Shown here one piece after another: positions 11,480 through 22,534 of a stretch of DNA of 64,000 nucleotides (the first letter of the stretch is position 1; the number at the start of each line of letters is the position of its first letter). Both the position numbers and the translations under genes were made by a program. The notes beneath the pieces were generated by a model that saw only the letters and a list, made by a program, of their open reading frames with translations, made no database searches and was not told the origin of the DNA. Source of the DNA: Cupriavidus necator A5-1 (GTDB lineage Bacteria; Pseudomonadota; Gammaproteobacteria; Burkholderiales; Burkholderiaceae); NCBI RefSeq assembly GCF_000744095.1, contig NZ_JQLI01000008.1, positions 3,534,001-3,598,000 of the forward strand, written 5' to 3'.

Positions 11480-12355
11480 TCAGCTCAGGTCGTTCTGGTA
11501 ATAGTGCCGGGCGGTGACATACAGGCCGCGGCGCACCTCGACGGGACGGTCGCCATACGTGTATGACACCCGCTCGACCGACAGCAGCGGCGAGCCCACC
11601 GGCACGGACAGCAACTCGGCCGCCGTCTCGTCGGCGGCCACAGCGCGAATCTTTTCCGAGGCGCGGATCATGCGTGTGCCGAACTCGGCCTCGAACAATG
11701 CATACATGGGGCCCTTCCACTCGGTCAGCTTTTCAGCCGTCAGGCCCTTGAAGTTGGCGCCGAGCAGCCAGATTTCGTCCAGCACGGTCGACTCGCCGGA
11801 GAATGTCAGCACACGGCGGATCTGCACCACGCTGTCGCCGGTGCGGATATCCAGCAGCCGGGCGATCTCGGCGGGCGCGCGCAGGCGCTTGCATTCCAGC
11901 ACATGGCTGGCGCCATAATGGGGTTCGCCTTCGTCGGGGACGAGGCGCAGGAAGCGGAACTTGACCACGTCTTCATGGTGCGTGGTCACGAAGGTGCCCT
12001 TGCCCTGCCGGCGCGCCACCAGGTTCTCGGCGGCGAGCTCGTCGATGGCCTTGCGCACTGTGCCCTGGCTGACCTTGTAGCGCGAGGCCAGCTCCATTTC
12101 ACTGGGGATCATCTCGCCCGGCTTCCATTCGCCGGACTGCAGGCTGCGCGTAATCAGCGCCTTGATCTGCTGGTAGAGCGGGCTGAAGGTGGGCGATGGC
12201 ACGGCGTTGGCGGCTTGCGGGGCGGTTTGCGAAACCAGCGGCTGCGCCGGCGAAGATGACGGAGGCGGCTGCGTCCCGGCGCCGGGCGTGGCGGCGCCAG
12301 ATTCCTGTGCGCCGGGGGCGGTCGCGCCGGTCAGGGACGTAGGCAGGGAGGACAT
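11480..12355 (-). CDS. GntR family (HutC-type) transcriptional regulator
   Basis: DNA-binding regulator of 291 residues. The first 57 residues are a Pro/Ala/Ser/Thr-rich low-complexity tail. A GntR winged helix follows (SPLYQQIKALITRSL, then GEMIPSEMELASRYKVSQGT and VRKAIDELAAENLVARRQGK), and then a UTRA effector domain to the C-terminus (VRRGLYVTARHYYQNDLS). It lies upstream of the sdh operon on the same strand, 281 bases away, and is divergent from mdh. A perfect 20-bp palindrome about 55 bases upstream of its start is the natural candidate operator. I infer control of TCA genes from position; the effector is unknown. Confidence 0.9.
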   Translation of the reverse strand: MSSLPTSLTGATAPGAQESGAATPGAGTQPPPSSSPAQPLVSQTAPQAANAVPSPTFSPLYQQIKALITRSLQSGEWKPGEMIPSEMELASRYKVSQGTVRKAIDELAAENLVARRQGKGTFVTTHHEDVVKFRFLRLVPDEGEPHYGASHVLECKRLRAPAEIARLLDIRTGDSVVQIRRVLTFSGESTVLDEIWLLGANFKGLTAEKLTEWKGPMYALFEAEFGTRMIRASEKIRAVAADETAAELLSVPVGSPLLSVERVSYTYGDRPVEVRRGLYVTARHYYQNDLS

Positions 12356-12409
12356 AGCGGGATTTCACCACAAAACGGCGAGAGGCGTCCAGCCTGATCT
12401 TAATTGTCT

Positions 12410-12429
12410 TATGTCTTATATAAGACATA
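12410..12429. promoter_or_regulatory. perfect palindrome, likely GntR operator
   Basis: ATGTCTTATATAAGACAT (12411-12428), extended by one matching T/A pair, is a perfect inverted repeat. GntR/HutC proteins typically bind sites of this size and symmetry. It lies 55 bases upstream of the gntR start and directly abuts the -35 box of the promoter facing mdh, so one site could control both directions. Confidence 0.7.
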
Positions 12430-12433
12430 TGAA

Positions 12434-12462
12434 TTGACAGTAAGGGAGGCGCGGCCTACACT
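12434..12462 (+). promoter_or_regulatory. sigma70 promoter facing mdh
   Basis: TTGACA (12434-12439), a 17-base spacer and TACACT (12457-12462) give a near-consensus sigma70 promoter. It begins 4 bases after the palindrome. If used, mdh mRNA would have a leader of about 330 bases. Confidence 0.65.
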
Positions 12463-12796
12463 CGCGCTGGTCCACGCCCGTGGAGGCCTGCCAGTGCCCG
12501 CCGGTGCCCGCCAGATCGGGCCCAGCCCCGGTGCAAGCCGGCCCGGTCTGCGTTCCGCCCTGGAATTCGGTCTGGAAATGGCGCCACGCTTCGCAGTAGA
12601 CTTACGCTTCGTTGCATCACCATGACCCGTTGTGGCTCTCCCTCACCGGTTCCGCCCCGTGGCCTCGCCACCTGGCTCCGGCGGACGGCCGCTCCCCGCT
12701 GTGGCGACAACCAGCACCCGGTGACGTGCCGCCACTTGTACCACGGCAGCGCGCAACCGACCGGTTTCCCCCCATCTATCGTTTGGAGATTTACTC
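12463..12796 (+). other. long leader region before mdh
   Basis: About 330 bases with no credible gene. The sequence is GC-rich with several possible local hairpins, and I recognise no riboswitch class in it. It ends with the ribosome-binding region TTTGGAG before mdh. Confidence 0.45.
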
Positions 12797-13780
12797 ATGG
12801 CTAAAGCCCCAATGCGCGTCGCAGTGACCGGCGCCGCTGGCCAGATCGGCTACTCCCTGCTGTTCCGCATCGCCAATGGCGACATGCTGGGCAAAGACCA
12901 GCCGGTCATCCTCCAACTGCTCGACCTCCCGCAAGCCCAGCAAGCCGTCAAGGGCGTGGTGATGGAACTGGAAGACTGCGCCTTCCCGCTGCTGGCCGGC
13001 GTGGTCATCACCGATGATCCCAAGGTTGCCTTCAAGGACGCCGACGTCGCCCTGCTGGTGGGCGCCCGTCCGCGCAGCAAGGGCATGGAGCGCAAGGACC
13101 TGCTCGAAGCCAACGCCCAGATCTTCACGGTGCAGGGCAAGGCACTGGACGAAGTCGCCAGCCGCAACGTCAAGGTGCTGGTGGTCGGCAACCCGGCCAA
13201 CACCAATGCCTACATCGCCATGAAGTCGGCCCCGAACCTGCCGCGCGAGAACTTCACCGCGATGCTGCGCCTGGACCACAACCGCGCCCTGTCGCAAATC
13301 GCCGCCAAGACCGGCAAGCCGGTGTCGTCGATCGAGAAGCTGTTCGTGTGGGGCAACCACAGCCCGACCATGTACGCCGACTACCGCTACGCCACCGTCG
13401 ACGGCAAGAGCGTCAAGGACCTGATCAACGACCCGGTGTGGAACAACGACGTGTTCCTGCCGACCGTCGGAAAGCGCGGCGCCGCCATCATCGAGGCCCG
13501 TGGCCTGTCGTCGGCTGCCTCCGCCGCCAACGCCGCCATCGACCACGTGCGCGACTGGGTGCTGGGCACCAACGGCAAGGTCGTCACCATGGGCATCCCG
13601 TCGAACGGCGAGTACGGCATCCCCGCCGACACCATGTTCGGCTACCCGGTGACCACCGCCAACGGCAAGTACGAAATCGTCAAGGGTCTGGAGATCGACG
13701 CCTACAGCCAGGAAAAGATCAACATCACCCTGAACGAACTGGAAGAAGAAAAGGCCGGCGTGCAGCACCTGCTGGGCTGA
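12797..13780 (+). CDS. mdh: malate dehydrogenase
   Basis: NAD-dependent oxidation of malate to oxaloacetate in the TCA cycle. The 327-residue protein belongs to the cytosolic-type (type 2) malate dehydrogenases of betaproteobacteria. The Rossmann motif is [18 protein letters not shown], the NAD-selecting Asp is in LLDLPQAQ, the substrate arginines are in [15 protein letters not shown] and [11 protein letters not shown], and the catalytic His is in [12 protein letters not shown] near residue 188. First gene of the plus-strand TCA block. A strong terminator follows, so readthrough to the next gene may be limited. Confidence 0.97.
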   Translation: MAKAPMRVAVTGAAGQIGYSLLFRIANGDMLGKDQPVILQLLDLPQAQQAVKGVVMELEDCAFPLLAGVVITDDPKVAFKDADVALLVGARPRSKGMERKDLLEANAQIFTVQGKALDEVASRNVKVLVVGNPANTNAYIAMKSAPNLPRENFTAMLRLDHNRALSQIAAKTGKPVSSIEKLFVWGNHSPTMYADYRYATVDGKSVKDLINDPVWNNDVFLPTVGKRGAAIIEARGLSSAASAANAAIDHVRDWVLGTNGKVVTMGIPSNGEYGIPADTMFGYPVTTANGKYEIVKGLEIDAYSQEKINITLNELEEEKAGVQHLLG

Positions 13781-13810
13781 TCTTCCGCTCGAGGAAAGAC
13801 CAGGGCAAAG

Positions 13811-13855
13811 ACCGGGGTTCCGCAACGATTCAATCGGTGCGGACCCCGGTTTTTC
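13811..13855 (+). terminator. terminator after mdh
   Basis: ACCGGGGTTCCGCA (13811-13824) pairs with TGCGGACCCCGGT (13838-13850), with one bulged base, and is followed by TTTTT on the plus strand. Confidence 0.8.
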
Positions 13856-13874
13856 ATATTGGGGCGTTACGCTA

Positions 13875-14894
13875 GTGTCTGCCCCTTCCCTTCAACCAAC
13901 GATCCGAACCAACGTGCATCCTTCCGAGGTCTTGTTCCAGGGCGAAGCCATCCCGGTCCAGCTGCCGGTGTGTGACCACTATGCGGGCAGCGAAAAGCTG
14001 ATGCGCAAATCGCTTGCCCTGCAGCAAGAGCTTGGGGCCATCTTCGACATCACCTTCGACTGCGAGGACGGCGCCGCCGTCGGCCAGGAGCGCGAGCACG
14101 CCGAGCTGTGCGCGCAGTTGATCAGCAGCCCGCTGAATGCGCACAACCGCGTGGGCGTGCGCATCCACGATCCGTCGCACCCGCACTGGCGCCAGGACGT
14201 CGACGTGCTGGTGCGCGCCGCCGGCGCCCGGCTGGCCTATGTGGTGGTGCCCAAGGTCACCGACGTGGTCGAAGTTGCGCGCGTGACCGACCATGTCAAC
14301 CAGGTGGCGCGCAATGCCGGCATCGCCCGCCATATCCCGATCCATGCGCTGATCGAGACCCATGCCGCGCTCGAACAGGCCTTCGATATCGCCGCGCTGG
14401 TGCAGGTGGAGTGCCTGAGCTTCGGCCTGATGGACTTTGTTTCGGCGCACCACGGCGCCATCCCGGGCGAGGCCATGCGCTCGCCGCAGCAGTTCGAGCA
14501 TCCGCTGATCCGCCGCGCCATGCTGGAGATCTCCGCCGCCTGCCACCGCCATGGCAAGGTGCCGTCGCACAACGTCAGCACCGACGTGCAGGCGCCGCAG
14601 CGAGCCGGCGACGATGCGCTGCGCGCGCGCAGCGAGTTCGCCTACCTGCGCAAGTGGAGCATCCATCCGGGCCAGATCGCGCCGATCGTCGCGGCATTCC
14701 GCCCCGGTGCGGAGGAAATCGGCGCCGCCAGCCAGATCCTGCTGGCGGCGCATGAAAACAACTGGGCCCCGATCCGCCACGATGGCCAGTTGCACGACCG
14801 CGCCAGCTATCGCTATTACTGGTCGCTGCTGCAGCGCGCGCAGGCGACCGGCACGCCGCTGCCGGCCAACGTGGAAGCGCTGTTCTTCGCCTGA
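13875..14894 (+). CDS. HpcH/HpaI aldolase / citrate lyase beta-like protein
   Basis: Member of the CitE-like family of (acyl-CoA) lyases, 339 residues. The Mg-binding and catalytic pattern is recognisable: [15 protein letters not shown] carries the conserved Asp-Glu pair, then [24 protein letters not shown] with the metal-ligand Glu, and [13 protein letters not shown]. The proposed start is GTG at 13875 (reads [19 protein letters not shown]) with no clear ribosome-binding site, so a GTG at 13914 ([10 protein letters not shown]) is a real alternative. It is followed after 46 bases by a 2-methylcitrate synthase gene. The substrate (malyl-, methylmalyl- or citramalyl-CoA type) cannot be decided from sequence. 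Confidence 0.82.
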   Translation: MSAPSLQPTIRTNVHPSEVLFQGEAIPVQLPVCDHYAGSEKLMRKSLALQQELGAIFDITFDCEDGAAVGQEREHAELCAQLISSPLNAHNRVGVRIHDPSHPHWRQDVDVLVRAAGARLAYVVVPKVTDVVEVARVTDHVNQVARNAGIARHIPIHALIETHAALEQAFDIAALVQVECLSFGLMDFVSAHHGAIPGEAMRSPQQFEHPLIRRAMLEISAACHRHGKVPSHNVSTDVQAPQRAGDDALRARSEFAYLRKWSIHPGQIAPIVAAFRPGAEEIGAASQILLAAHENNWAPIRHDGQLHDRASYRYYWSLLQRAQATGTPLPANVEALFFA

Positions 14895-14940
14895 AACAAG
14901 ACCAACACAAAATCAAGGACGCGCCCCGAAGGAGACACGG

Positions 14941-16122
14941 ATGGCCGCTTCGAAGACCGCTGCACCAACGCCGGCTGAACCGACGCCTGCGCCCAAGCCC
15001 AAGAAATCCGTCGCGCTGTCGGGCGTGACCGCCGGCAATACCGCGCTGTGCACGGTCGGCCGTACCGGCAACGACCTGCACTACCGCGGCTACGACATCC
15101 TCGATATCGCCGACACCTGTGAATTCGAGGAAATCGCCCACCTGCTGGTGCACGGCAAGCTGCCCACCAGGACCGAGCTGGCCGCCTACAAGGCCAGGCT
15201 CAAGTCCCTGCGCGGCCTGCCCGCCAACGTCAAGGCCGCGCTGGAATGGGTTCCCGCCAGCGCCCACCCGATGGACGTGATGCGCACCGGCGTGTCGGTG
15301 CTCGGCACCGTGCTGCCGGAAAAGGAAGACCACAACACCCCGGGCGCGCGCCATATCGCCGACCGCCTGATGGCCAGCCTCGGCTCGATGCTGCTGTACT
15401 GGTACCACTACAGCCATAACGGCCGCCGCATCGAAGTGGAAACCGACGACGACTCCATCGGCGCCCACTTCCTGCACCTGCTGCACGGCGAGAAGCCGTC
15501 GGCGCTGTGGGAGCGCGCCATGCACACGTCGATGATCCTGTACGCGGAGCACGAGTTCAACGCCTCGACCTTCGCCGCGCGCGTGGTCGCCGGCACCGGT
15601 TCTGACATGTACTCGGCCATCTGCGGCGCGATCGGCGCGCTGCGCGGCCCCAAGCATGGCGGCGCCAATGAAGTGGCGTTCGAGACCCAGAATCGCTACG
15701 ACAATGCCGACGAGGCCCAGGCCGACAGCACCCGCCGCGTCGAGAACAAGGAAGTCGTGATCGGCTTCGGCCACCCGGTGTACACCATCAGCGACCCGCG
15801 CAACCAGATAATCAAGGAAGTGGCGAAGAAGCTGTCGAAGGACGCCGGTTCGATGAAGATGTTCGACATCGCCGAACGCCTGGAAACGGTAATGGGGGAC
15901 ATCAAGAAGATGTTCCCGAACCTGGACTGGTTCAGTGCGGTGAGCTACCACATGATGGGCGTGCCGACGGCGATGTTCACGCCGCTCTTTGTGATCGCGC
16001 GCACTTCCGGCTGGGCCGCGCATGTGATCGAACAGCGCATCGACAACAAGATCATCCGCCCGAGCGCCAATTATGTGGGCCCTGAAAACCGCAAATTCGT
16101 CACCATCGGCAAGCGCAAGTGA
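14941..16122 (+). CDS. prpC: 2-methylcitrate synthase / citrate synthase family
   Basis: Condenses oxaloacetate with propionyl-CoA (often also acetyl-CoA). The 393-residue protein starts with a Pro/Ala/Lys-rich tail (to about 20) and then [20 protein letters not shown], the hallmark PrpC N-terminus. Catalytic residues are in [32 protein letters not shown] and [23 protein letters not shown] rather than GFGHRVY separates it from GltA. The ATG at 14941 has the ribosome-binding site GAAGGAGACACGG. No prpB or prpD is beside it, so it may serve as a second TCA-type condensing enzyme rather than part of a dedicated propionate operon. Confidence 0.9.
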   Translation: MAASKTAAPTPAEPTPAPKPKKSVALSGVTAGNTALCTVGRTGNDLHYRGYDILDIADTCEFEEIAHLLVHGKLPTRTELAAYKARLKSLRGLPANVKAALEWVPASAHPMDVMRTGVSVLGTVLPEKEDHNTPGARHIADRLMASLGSMLLYWYHYSHNGRRIEVETDDDSIGAHFLHLLHGEKPSALWERAMHTSMILYAEHEFNASTFAARVVAGTGSDMYSAICGAIGALRGPKHGGANEVAFETQNRYDNADEAQADSTRRVENKEVVIGFGHPVYTISDPRNQIIKEVAKKLSKDAGSMKMFDIAERLETVMGDIKKMFPNLDWFSAVSYHMMGVPTAMFTPLFVIARTSGWAAHVIEQRIDNKIIRPSANYVGPENRKFVTIGKRK

Positions 16123-16287
16123 ACCCGGACCGACCAGGCGTCCCAATAATGTAACGAAAGGCCAGAGCACTACGCCGCTCCAGGCAAATCGTAGAGAATA
16201 GCGGCGGAAATCCATCCCAGGCCGCCGCCGGATGTGACGGCGGCGATGACACAAATCAGATTTCGGAATCCGAAAGGTACTCACAAA

Positions 16288-16839
16288 ATGAAACATCTCG
16301 TCCTTGCCGCCTGCATCGGCGCCTTCACCCTGACCACCGCTACCGCCGTCATGGCGCAGGAACCGGCCAAGAAGACCACCACCACCAAGAAGAAGGCTTC
16401 GACCAAGAAAAAGGCTGCCGCCGCCGAGACCGCTGCCGCGGCCACCCCGACCGGCGAAAAGTGGCAGTGCGAACTGGGCAACAGCCTGTATATCTCCGGC
16501 GACATGCTACGTGACGAAGTCCTGACCGTGCACTGGCAGGGCAAGGACTACAAGCTGCCGCGCCAGTCCACCGTGACCGGCGCCGACCGCTACTACGACG
16601 CCCGCACCGGCCTGGACCTGGTTGTGATCCCGAGCAAGGCCATGCTGTTCAACAAGAACCTGGGCCAGCGCCTGGCCGACGACTGCCAGAGCGCCGCCAT
16701 GCAGGCCGGCGCCGCGGCCCCGACCCAGGCCGGCGGCCTGCGCGCGCCGGTGACCAGCCCGCTGCTGGTCGCGCCCGCCGGCGGCCAGCCGCAGCAGCCG
16801 TCCGACGCCAGCCAGCAGTCCGCCGCACCCAAGCAGTAA
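16288..16839 (+). CDS. MliC-like secreted protein
   Basis: Periplasmic protein of 183 residues with a signal peptide (MKHLVLAACIGAFTLTTATA, cleavage after VMA-Q near 22-23). A Lys/Thr/Ala-rich linker (about 25-55) follows, then a domain resembling the C-type lysozyme inhibitor fold MliC: KWQCELGNSLYISGD with the first Cys, GADRYYDARTGLDLVVIPSK, and LADDC with the second Cys. The C-terminus from about 140 is Ala/Gln/Pro-rich. The two-Cys spacing and the RYYD..TG..L pattern support MliC-like, but lysozyme inhibition is not shown. It lies between prpC and acnA and has a terminator hairpin behind it. Confidence 0.7.
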   Translation: MKHLVLAACIGAFTLTTATAVMAQEPAKKTTTTKKKASTKKKAAAAETAAAATPTGEKWQCELGNSLYISGDMLRDEVLTVHWQGKDYKLPRQSTVTGADRYYDARTGLDLVVIPSKAMLFNKNLGQRLADDCQSAAMQAGAAAPTQAGGLRAPVTSPLLVAPAGGQPQQPSDASQQSAAPKQ

Positions 16840-16848
16840 GTCCGTACA

Positions 16849-16892
16849 GGGCGCCGGCGGCCGACTGAATTCCGGCCGGCGGCGCCCTTTTT
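16849..16892 (+). terminator. terminator after the MliC-like gene
   Basis: GGGCGCCGGCGGCC (from 16849) and GGCCGGCGGCGCCC (to 16887) form a GC-rich, slightly imperfect stem followed by TTTTT. Confidence 0.7.
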
Positions 16893-16928
16893 GCCTTTCC
16901 GGGCGGGAAAATCCGCCCGGAAAGGCAA
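16891..16928. repeat. perfect 16-bp inverted repeat before acnA
   Basis: TTGCCTTTCCGGGCGG (16891-16906) and CCGCCCGGAAAGGCAA (16913-16928) are perfectly complementary around a six-base loop. It immediately follows the preceding terminator and lies about 200 bases before acnA. It could be a second terminator, a leader hairpin of acnA or a trace of an inserted element. Confidence 0.75.
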
Positions 16929-17127
16929 GTTGTCGTGCCAGCGCAGGGGCTGCGCCGGGGCCCGGCCGATCCGAACCGGGTGGCGGCAAAGCCGCGCGGC
17001 GGTTAGAGTATGCAGTTGCAGTGCGCTGCCGACCTCGGACCGCGGTCATCGCCGCGGCAGCGCACCGGGGTCTAGATTCAGGTCCGAGCCAAATGCCATC
17101 GCATCATCCTTCGATCGGAGTACGGCA

Positions 17128-19833
<2,706 letters not shown>

Positions 19834-19860
19834 GCGCGCCCGTACGCCTGCAACGGCTGA

Positions 19861-19909
19861 CGCCGCCTGCCTGAGCCCTGCTTGAGGGGCCGCGGCAGGC
19901 GGCGTTTTT
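19861..19909 (+). terminator. terminator after acnA
   Basis: CGCCGCCTGCC (19861-19871) pairs with GGCAGGCGGCG (19894-19904) and is followed by TTTTT, 27 bases after the acnA stop. Confidence 0.85.
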
Positions 19910-20101
19910 CATCGGGGCACGGTTTGCGTCCCCGGCATCACCCCCGACGCCGGCCGCGCGCGTGTAAGTTCCATGCAAGCCAGCCCTGCCACACTGTGTT
20001 TCACTAAAACAATGGTCAGGACGACAGGGACCGGCCCAGCCCCCCTGCGACGGACCCGGCCGGGCCCCGCCCGGCATCCGCCAGAAACAGGAGACAACAG
20101 C

Positions 20102-20260
20102 ATGGCAAAGATCCTCATCGCATTCATTATCATCGCCGGCGCGGCCCTTTACCTGCTAACCAAGGGCGGAAGCGACGTGTCCATCTCCGGCGAACAGCAC
20201 GGCGTCGAAACCCACACCCCTGCCGCACCCGCCGCTTCCGCCGCACCGGCCCAGAAATAA
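20102..20260 (+). CDS. small single-pass membrane protein, unknown function
   Basis: A 52-residue protein: MAKILIAFIIIAGAALYLL is one transmembrane helix, followed by a polar segment (TKGGSDVSISGEQHGVETH) and an Ala/Pro-rich tail. The ATG at 20102 has the ribosome-binding site AACAGGAGACAACAGC, which supports translation even though an open frame extends further upstream. I do not recognise a named family. It stands alone between the acnA terminator and the next gene. Confidence 0.72.
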   Translation: MAKILIAFIIIAGAALYLLTKGGSDVSISGEQHGVETHTPAAPAASAAPAQK

Positions 20261-20387
20261 CGCGGACGAATAACGCGGACGACCAGCGCGCGCGCACCGA
20301 TAAGCACCGCCGCTCCGCATGAAGCGGCCTGCTTGTCAACGCAGCGAGTAGAATACCGTTTTACGCATAAACGGACGGTTTCTTTCT

Positions 20388-21590
20388 ATGGCAGGTTTTC
20401 GCCCCAAGACTTCCCCACGTCTTTCGCCTGACGCCGAGCGTCTGGTGGCCGATGCGCTCGCCCTCGACGCCTCGGGCAGCCGCATGGAGGACGGGTATTG
20501 GGAACGGCGGCTGTCGCAGCGCCTGGGCCGCCTGTTGAAGAACGGGAGCCAGACCGCGCTCGACGCGGCGCTGGAACACCTGTTCAAGCACAACGCAGAC
20601 GCCTCCGACGTGCTCGCCGAACAGGCCGAGACCCTGGCCGAGTCGGCCACCATCGAGGTCGACGGCCAGCGCTATGATGCGCTGCTGATCGCCGCCCCGA
20701 TCCTGGCGCATACGCGCTACGCCATTCCCTCCGGCTCGCTCAAGCCCGAGCTGGCGCAGACGCTGGCGGTGCACCTGCAGGCACACGTGCTGGCCACCGG
20801 CACCAAGGTCTCGCTGTCACCGTACCTGTACAGCATCGACCAGCTGCCGCGCACGCACAGCGACACCTTCGCGCTGACGCACAAGCTGGCCGCGGCCGCG
20901 CTTGCCGGCTCGGTGCCCAAGGTCGACCTGCGCGACCTGCCCGAGACCGCGCCGATCCTGGCCGACCCGCGCTACCTGCTGGCGGTGGTGGTCGCCCCGC
21001 ACGAGCAAGGGCTGTTCCGCTGGCAGGAAGACGCCAAGGATCACCATGCCGAGCGTTCGATCTGCCTGGAGCAATGGCGCAGCCAGGTCCAGCCTTCGGT
21101 AGCGCTGCTGCTGCCGGGCTGCGAGTTCGAGCTGCTGCTCCCCGACGCCTTCTTCCTGTCCTGCCGCGAGTCCGACAAGAGCATCCGCCCGCTGACGGTG
21201 CGCGCCGCGGTCAACTACCTGTGCGGCACGCTCGATATCTCCGCCGGCCAGCTGGCCGCGGTCGTGGCGGCGTTCGGCGAGGAAGTGGTCGAGGAATACC
21301 GTGTGGGCTTTACCATGCGCGGCGAAAAGGACGTGATCTACGGCATCGTCTGGCCGGTCTACGGCCGCGAAGCCGGCGAGGTCGACGCCGACGAGAAAGG
21401 CAACCCGCTCGAGCAGATCTGCGAAGAGCTGCGCAACGCGGGCGTGGAAGATATCTTCCGGCACGCCGCGCTGTTCGATCCGGAGTATTGCGAGGATTGC
21501 GGCACGCCGCTGTATGCGGACCGCAATGGCGAGATCGTGCACGCCGAGCTGCCCGAGGATGCGCCGACGCAGCAGCCGCTGTTCCACTGA
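20388..21590 (+). CDS. conserved hypothetical protein, probably DUF2863 family
   Basis: A 400-residue cytoplasmic protein without signal peptide or membrane segments. It begins MAGFRPKTSPRLSPDAERLV. A Cys pair near the C-terminus, DPEYCEDCGTPLYADRNGE, looks like half of a zinc-binding knuckle. A central region repeats the LLLPGCEFELLLPDAFF type of beta-strand. I recall this architecture as the Burkholderiales-restricted DUF2863 family; the name comes from memory and the function is unknown. It is convergent with the TrmB-like gene and shares its terminator. Confidence 0.8.
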   Translation: MAGFRPKTSPRLSPDAERLVADALALDASGSRMEDGYWERRLSQRLGRLLKNGSQTALDAALEHLFKHNADASDVLAEQAETLAESATIEVDGQRYDALLIAAPILAHTRYAIPSGSLKPELAQTLAVHLQAHVLATGTKVSLSPYLYSIDQLPRTHSDTFALTHKLAAAALAGSVPKVDLRDLPETAPILADPRYLLAVVVAPHEQGLFRWQEDAKDHHAERSICLEQWRSQVQPSVALLLPGCEFELLLPDAFFLSCRESDKSIRPLTVRAAVNYLCGTLDISAGQLAAVVAAFGEEVVEEYRVGFTMRGEKDVIYGIVWPVYGREAGEVDADEKGNPLEQICEELRNAGVEDIFRHAALFDPEYCEDCGTPLYADRNGEIVHAELPEDAPTQQPLFH

Positions 21591-21612
21591 TCTTTCCACT
21601 TGCCGCTTGTGT

Positions 21613-21642
21613 GCTCCCTCTCCCGCACGCGGGAGAGGGAGC
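21613..21642. repeat. short palindromic repeat (half-unit of the dispersed repeat)
   Basis: GCTCCCTCTCCC and GGGAGAGGGAGC flank GCACGC, forming a stem of at least 12 bp. It uses the same CCCTCTCC/GGAGAGGG core as the composite repeats at 4352 and 24201, but only one palindrome is present. Confidence 0.75.
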
Positions 21643-21675
21643 AACCCGGCAGCAGGCTGAGTCCAGCAGCAAAAC

Positions 21676-21705
21676 AAAACGGCCCGCAGCATTGCGGGCC
21701 GTTTT
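21676..21705. terminator. bidirectional terminator
   Basis: AAAACGGCCCGC (21676-21687) and GCGGGCCGTTTT (21694-21705) form a perfect 12-bp stem with A and T runs on both sides. It lies between two convergent genes and can serve both. Confidence 0.85.
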
Positions 21706-21718
21706 CATTGGTCCTCGC

Positions 21719-22405
21719 TCAGGCAGCCTTGCGCTCACTCAGACACCGCCATAACCCATGCCCCGACGCCGCATACTTGCGCTCAAACGGCGTCATCGCC
21801 TGCGCCGGGTGCCATGCCTCAACCTGCGCCGGGCGGCCCACCAACGCCAGCGCCTGCGCGAATTCCTCGATATAAACCTGCCAGTTGCTGCGGCACTCCA
21901 GGTAATCGCCGCAGGCGGCCAGCGCCGGGAACACCGCGTGGCCCTGCCAGCGCCGCCCCAGGTGTCCGATCTTGGGCCACGGGTTCGGGTACAGCACGTA
22001 GTGGCGCGCCACCGGCACCGCATCGGCCTGCAGCATGCGCCAGACATCGACCAGGTCGGCCCGTGCCCAGCAGAAGTTGCCAGGCATCGGTGCCTCGCCC
22101 CACCAGTCCTTGCCGGCGGCCAGGCGCTTTTCGGACTGGTCGACGCCGATCACGTAGTGGTCCGGGAATGCGGTGGCCAGTCGCAGCGTGCTTTCGCCCA
22201 CGCCACAGCCCGCATCGAGGATCAGCGGTGCGCCGCCGGCCTGCTGCCAGCTTTGCAGCGCCGCGGCGAGCTCGCGCCGGCTGGCCTCGCCGATGGGCTT
22301 GCGGAACGGCTCGGCGAGGTGGCGCGCGACGCGCGCGGCCAAGTGTTCGTGGACATCGGACTGCGCCGAAACGATGGTGCGGGAATTGGCAAACATGGCC
22401 GCCAT
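21719..22405 (-). CDS. TrmB-like SAM-dependent methyltransferase
   Basis: Class I methyltransferase of 228 residues resembling tRNA (guanine-N7)-methyltransferase. The SAM site LILDAGCGVGESTLRLA is near residue 62 and VIGVDQSEKRLA follows. YVLYPNPWPKIGHLGRRW corresponds to the TrmB signature, usually written with PDPWPK. The C-terminal F.RKY region (MTPFERKYAASGHGLW) also fits. Start choice is between ATG at 22405 and ATG at 22396; neither has a clear ribosome-binding site. The Asn replacing the usual Asp in the signature makes me call it TrmB-like rather than TrmB. Confidence 0.8.
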   Translation of the reverse strand: MAAMFANSRTIVSAQSDVHEHLAARVARHLAEPFRKPIGEASRRELAAALQSWQQAGGAPLILDAGCGVGESTLRLATAFPDHYVIGVDQSEKRLAAGKDWWGEAPMPGNFCWARADLVDVWRMLQADAVPVARHYVLYPNPWPKIGHLGRRWQGHAVFPALAACGDYLECRSNWQVYIEEFAQALALVGRPAQVEAWHPAQAMTPFERKYAASGHGLWRCLSERKAA

Positions 22406-22534
22406 TTTAACGGCGCCGGCGACGGCCCTCGCAGCAATATGGCTGCAACCATGCCACTTTAGCGGCACAATGCGGGACAAACCCGCCTGAGAACCCGTCC
22501 GCACCCGCGCGGACCCGTACGAGGAGCCAGTCCG

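Noticed and set aside
12463-12796. Riboswitch (cobalamin-like) in the mdh leader
   Set aside because: Some GC-rich motifs looked suggestive, but the conserved boxes are not present in order.
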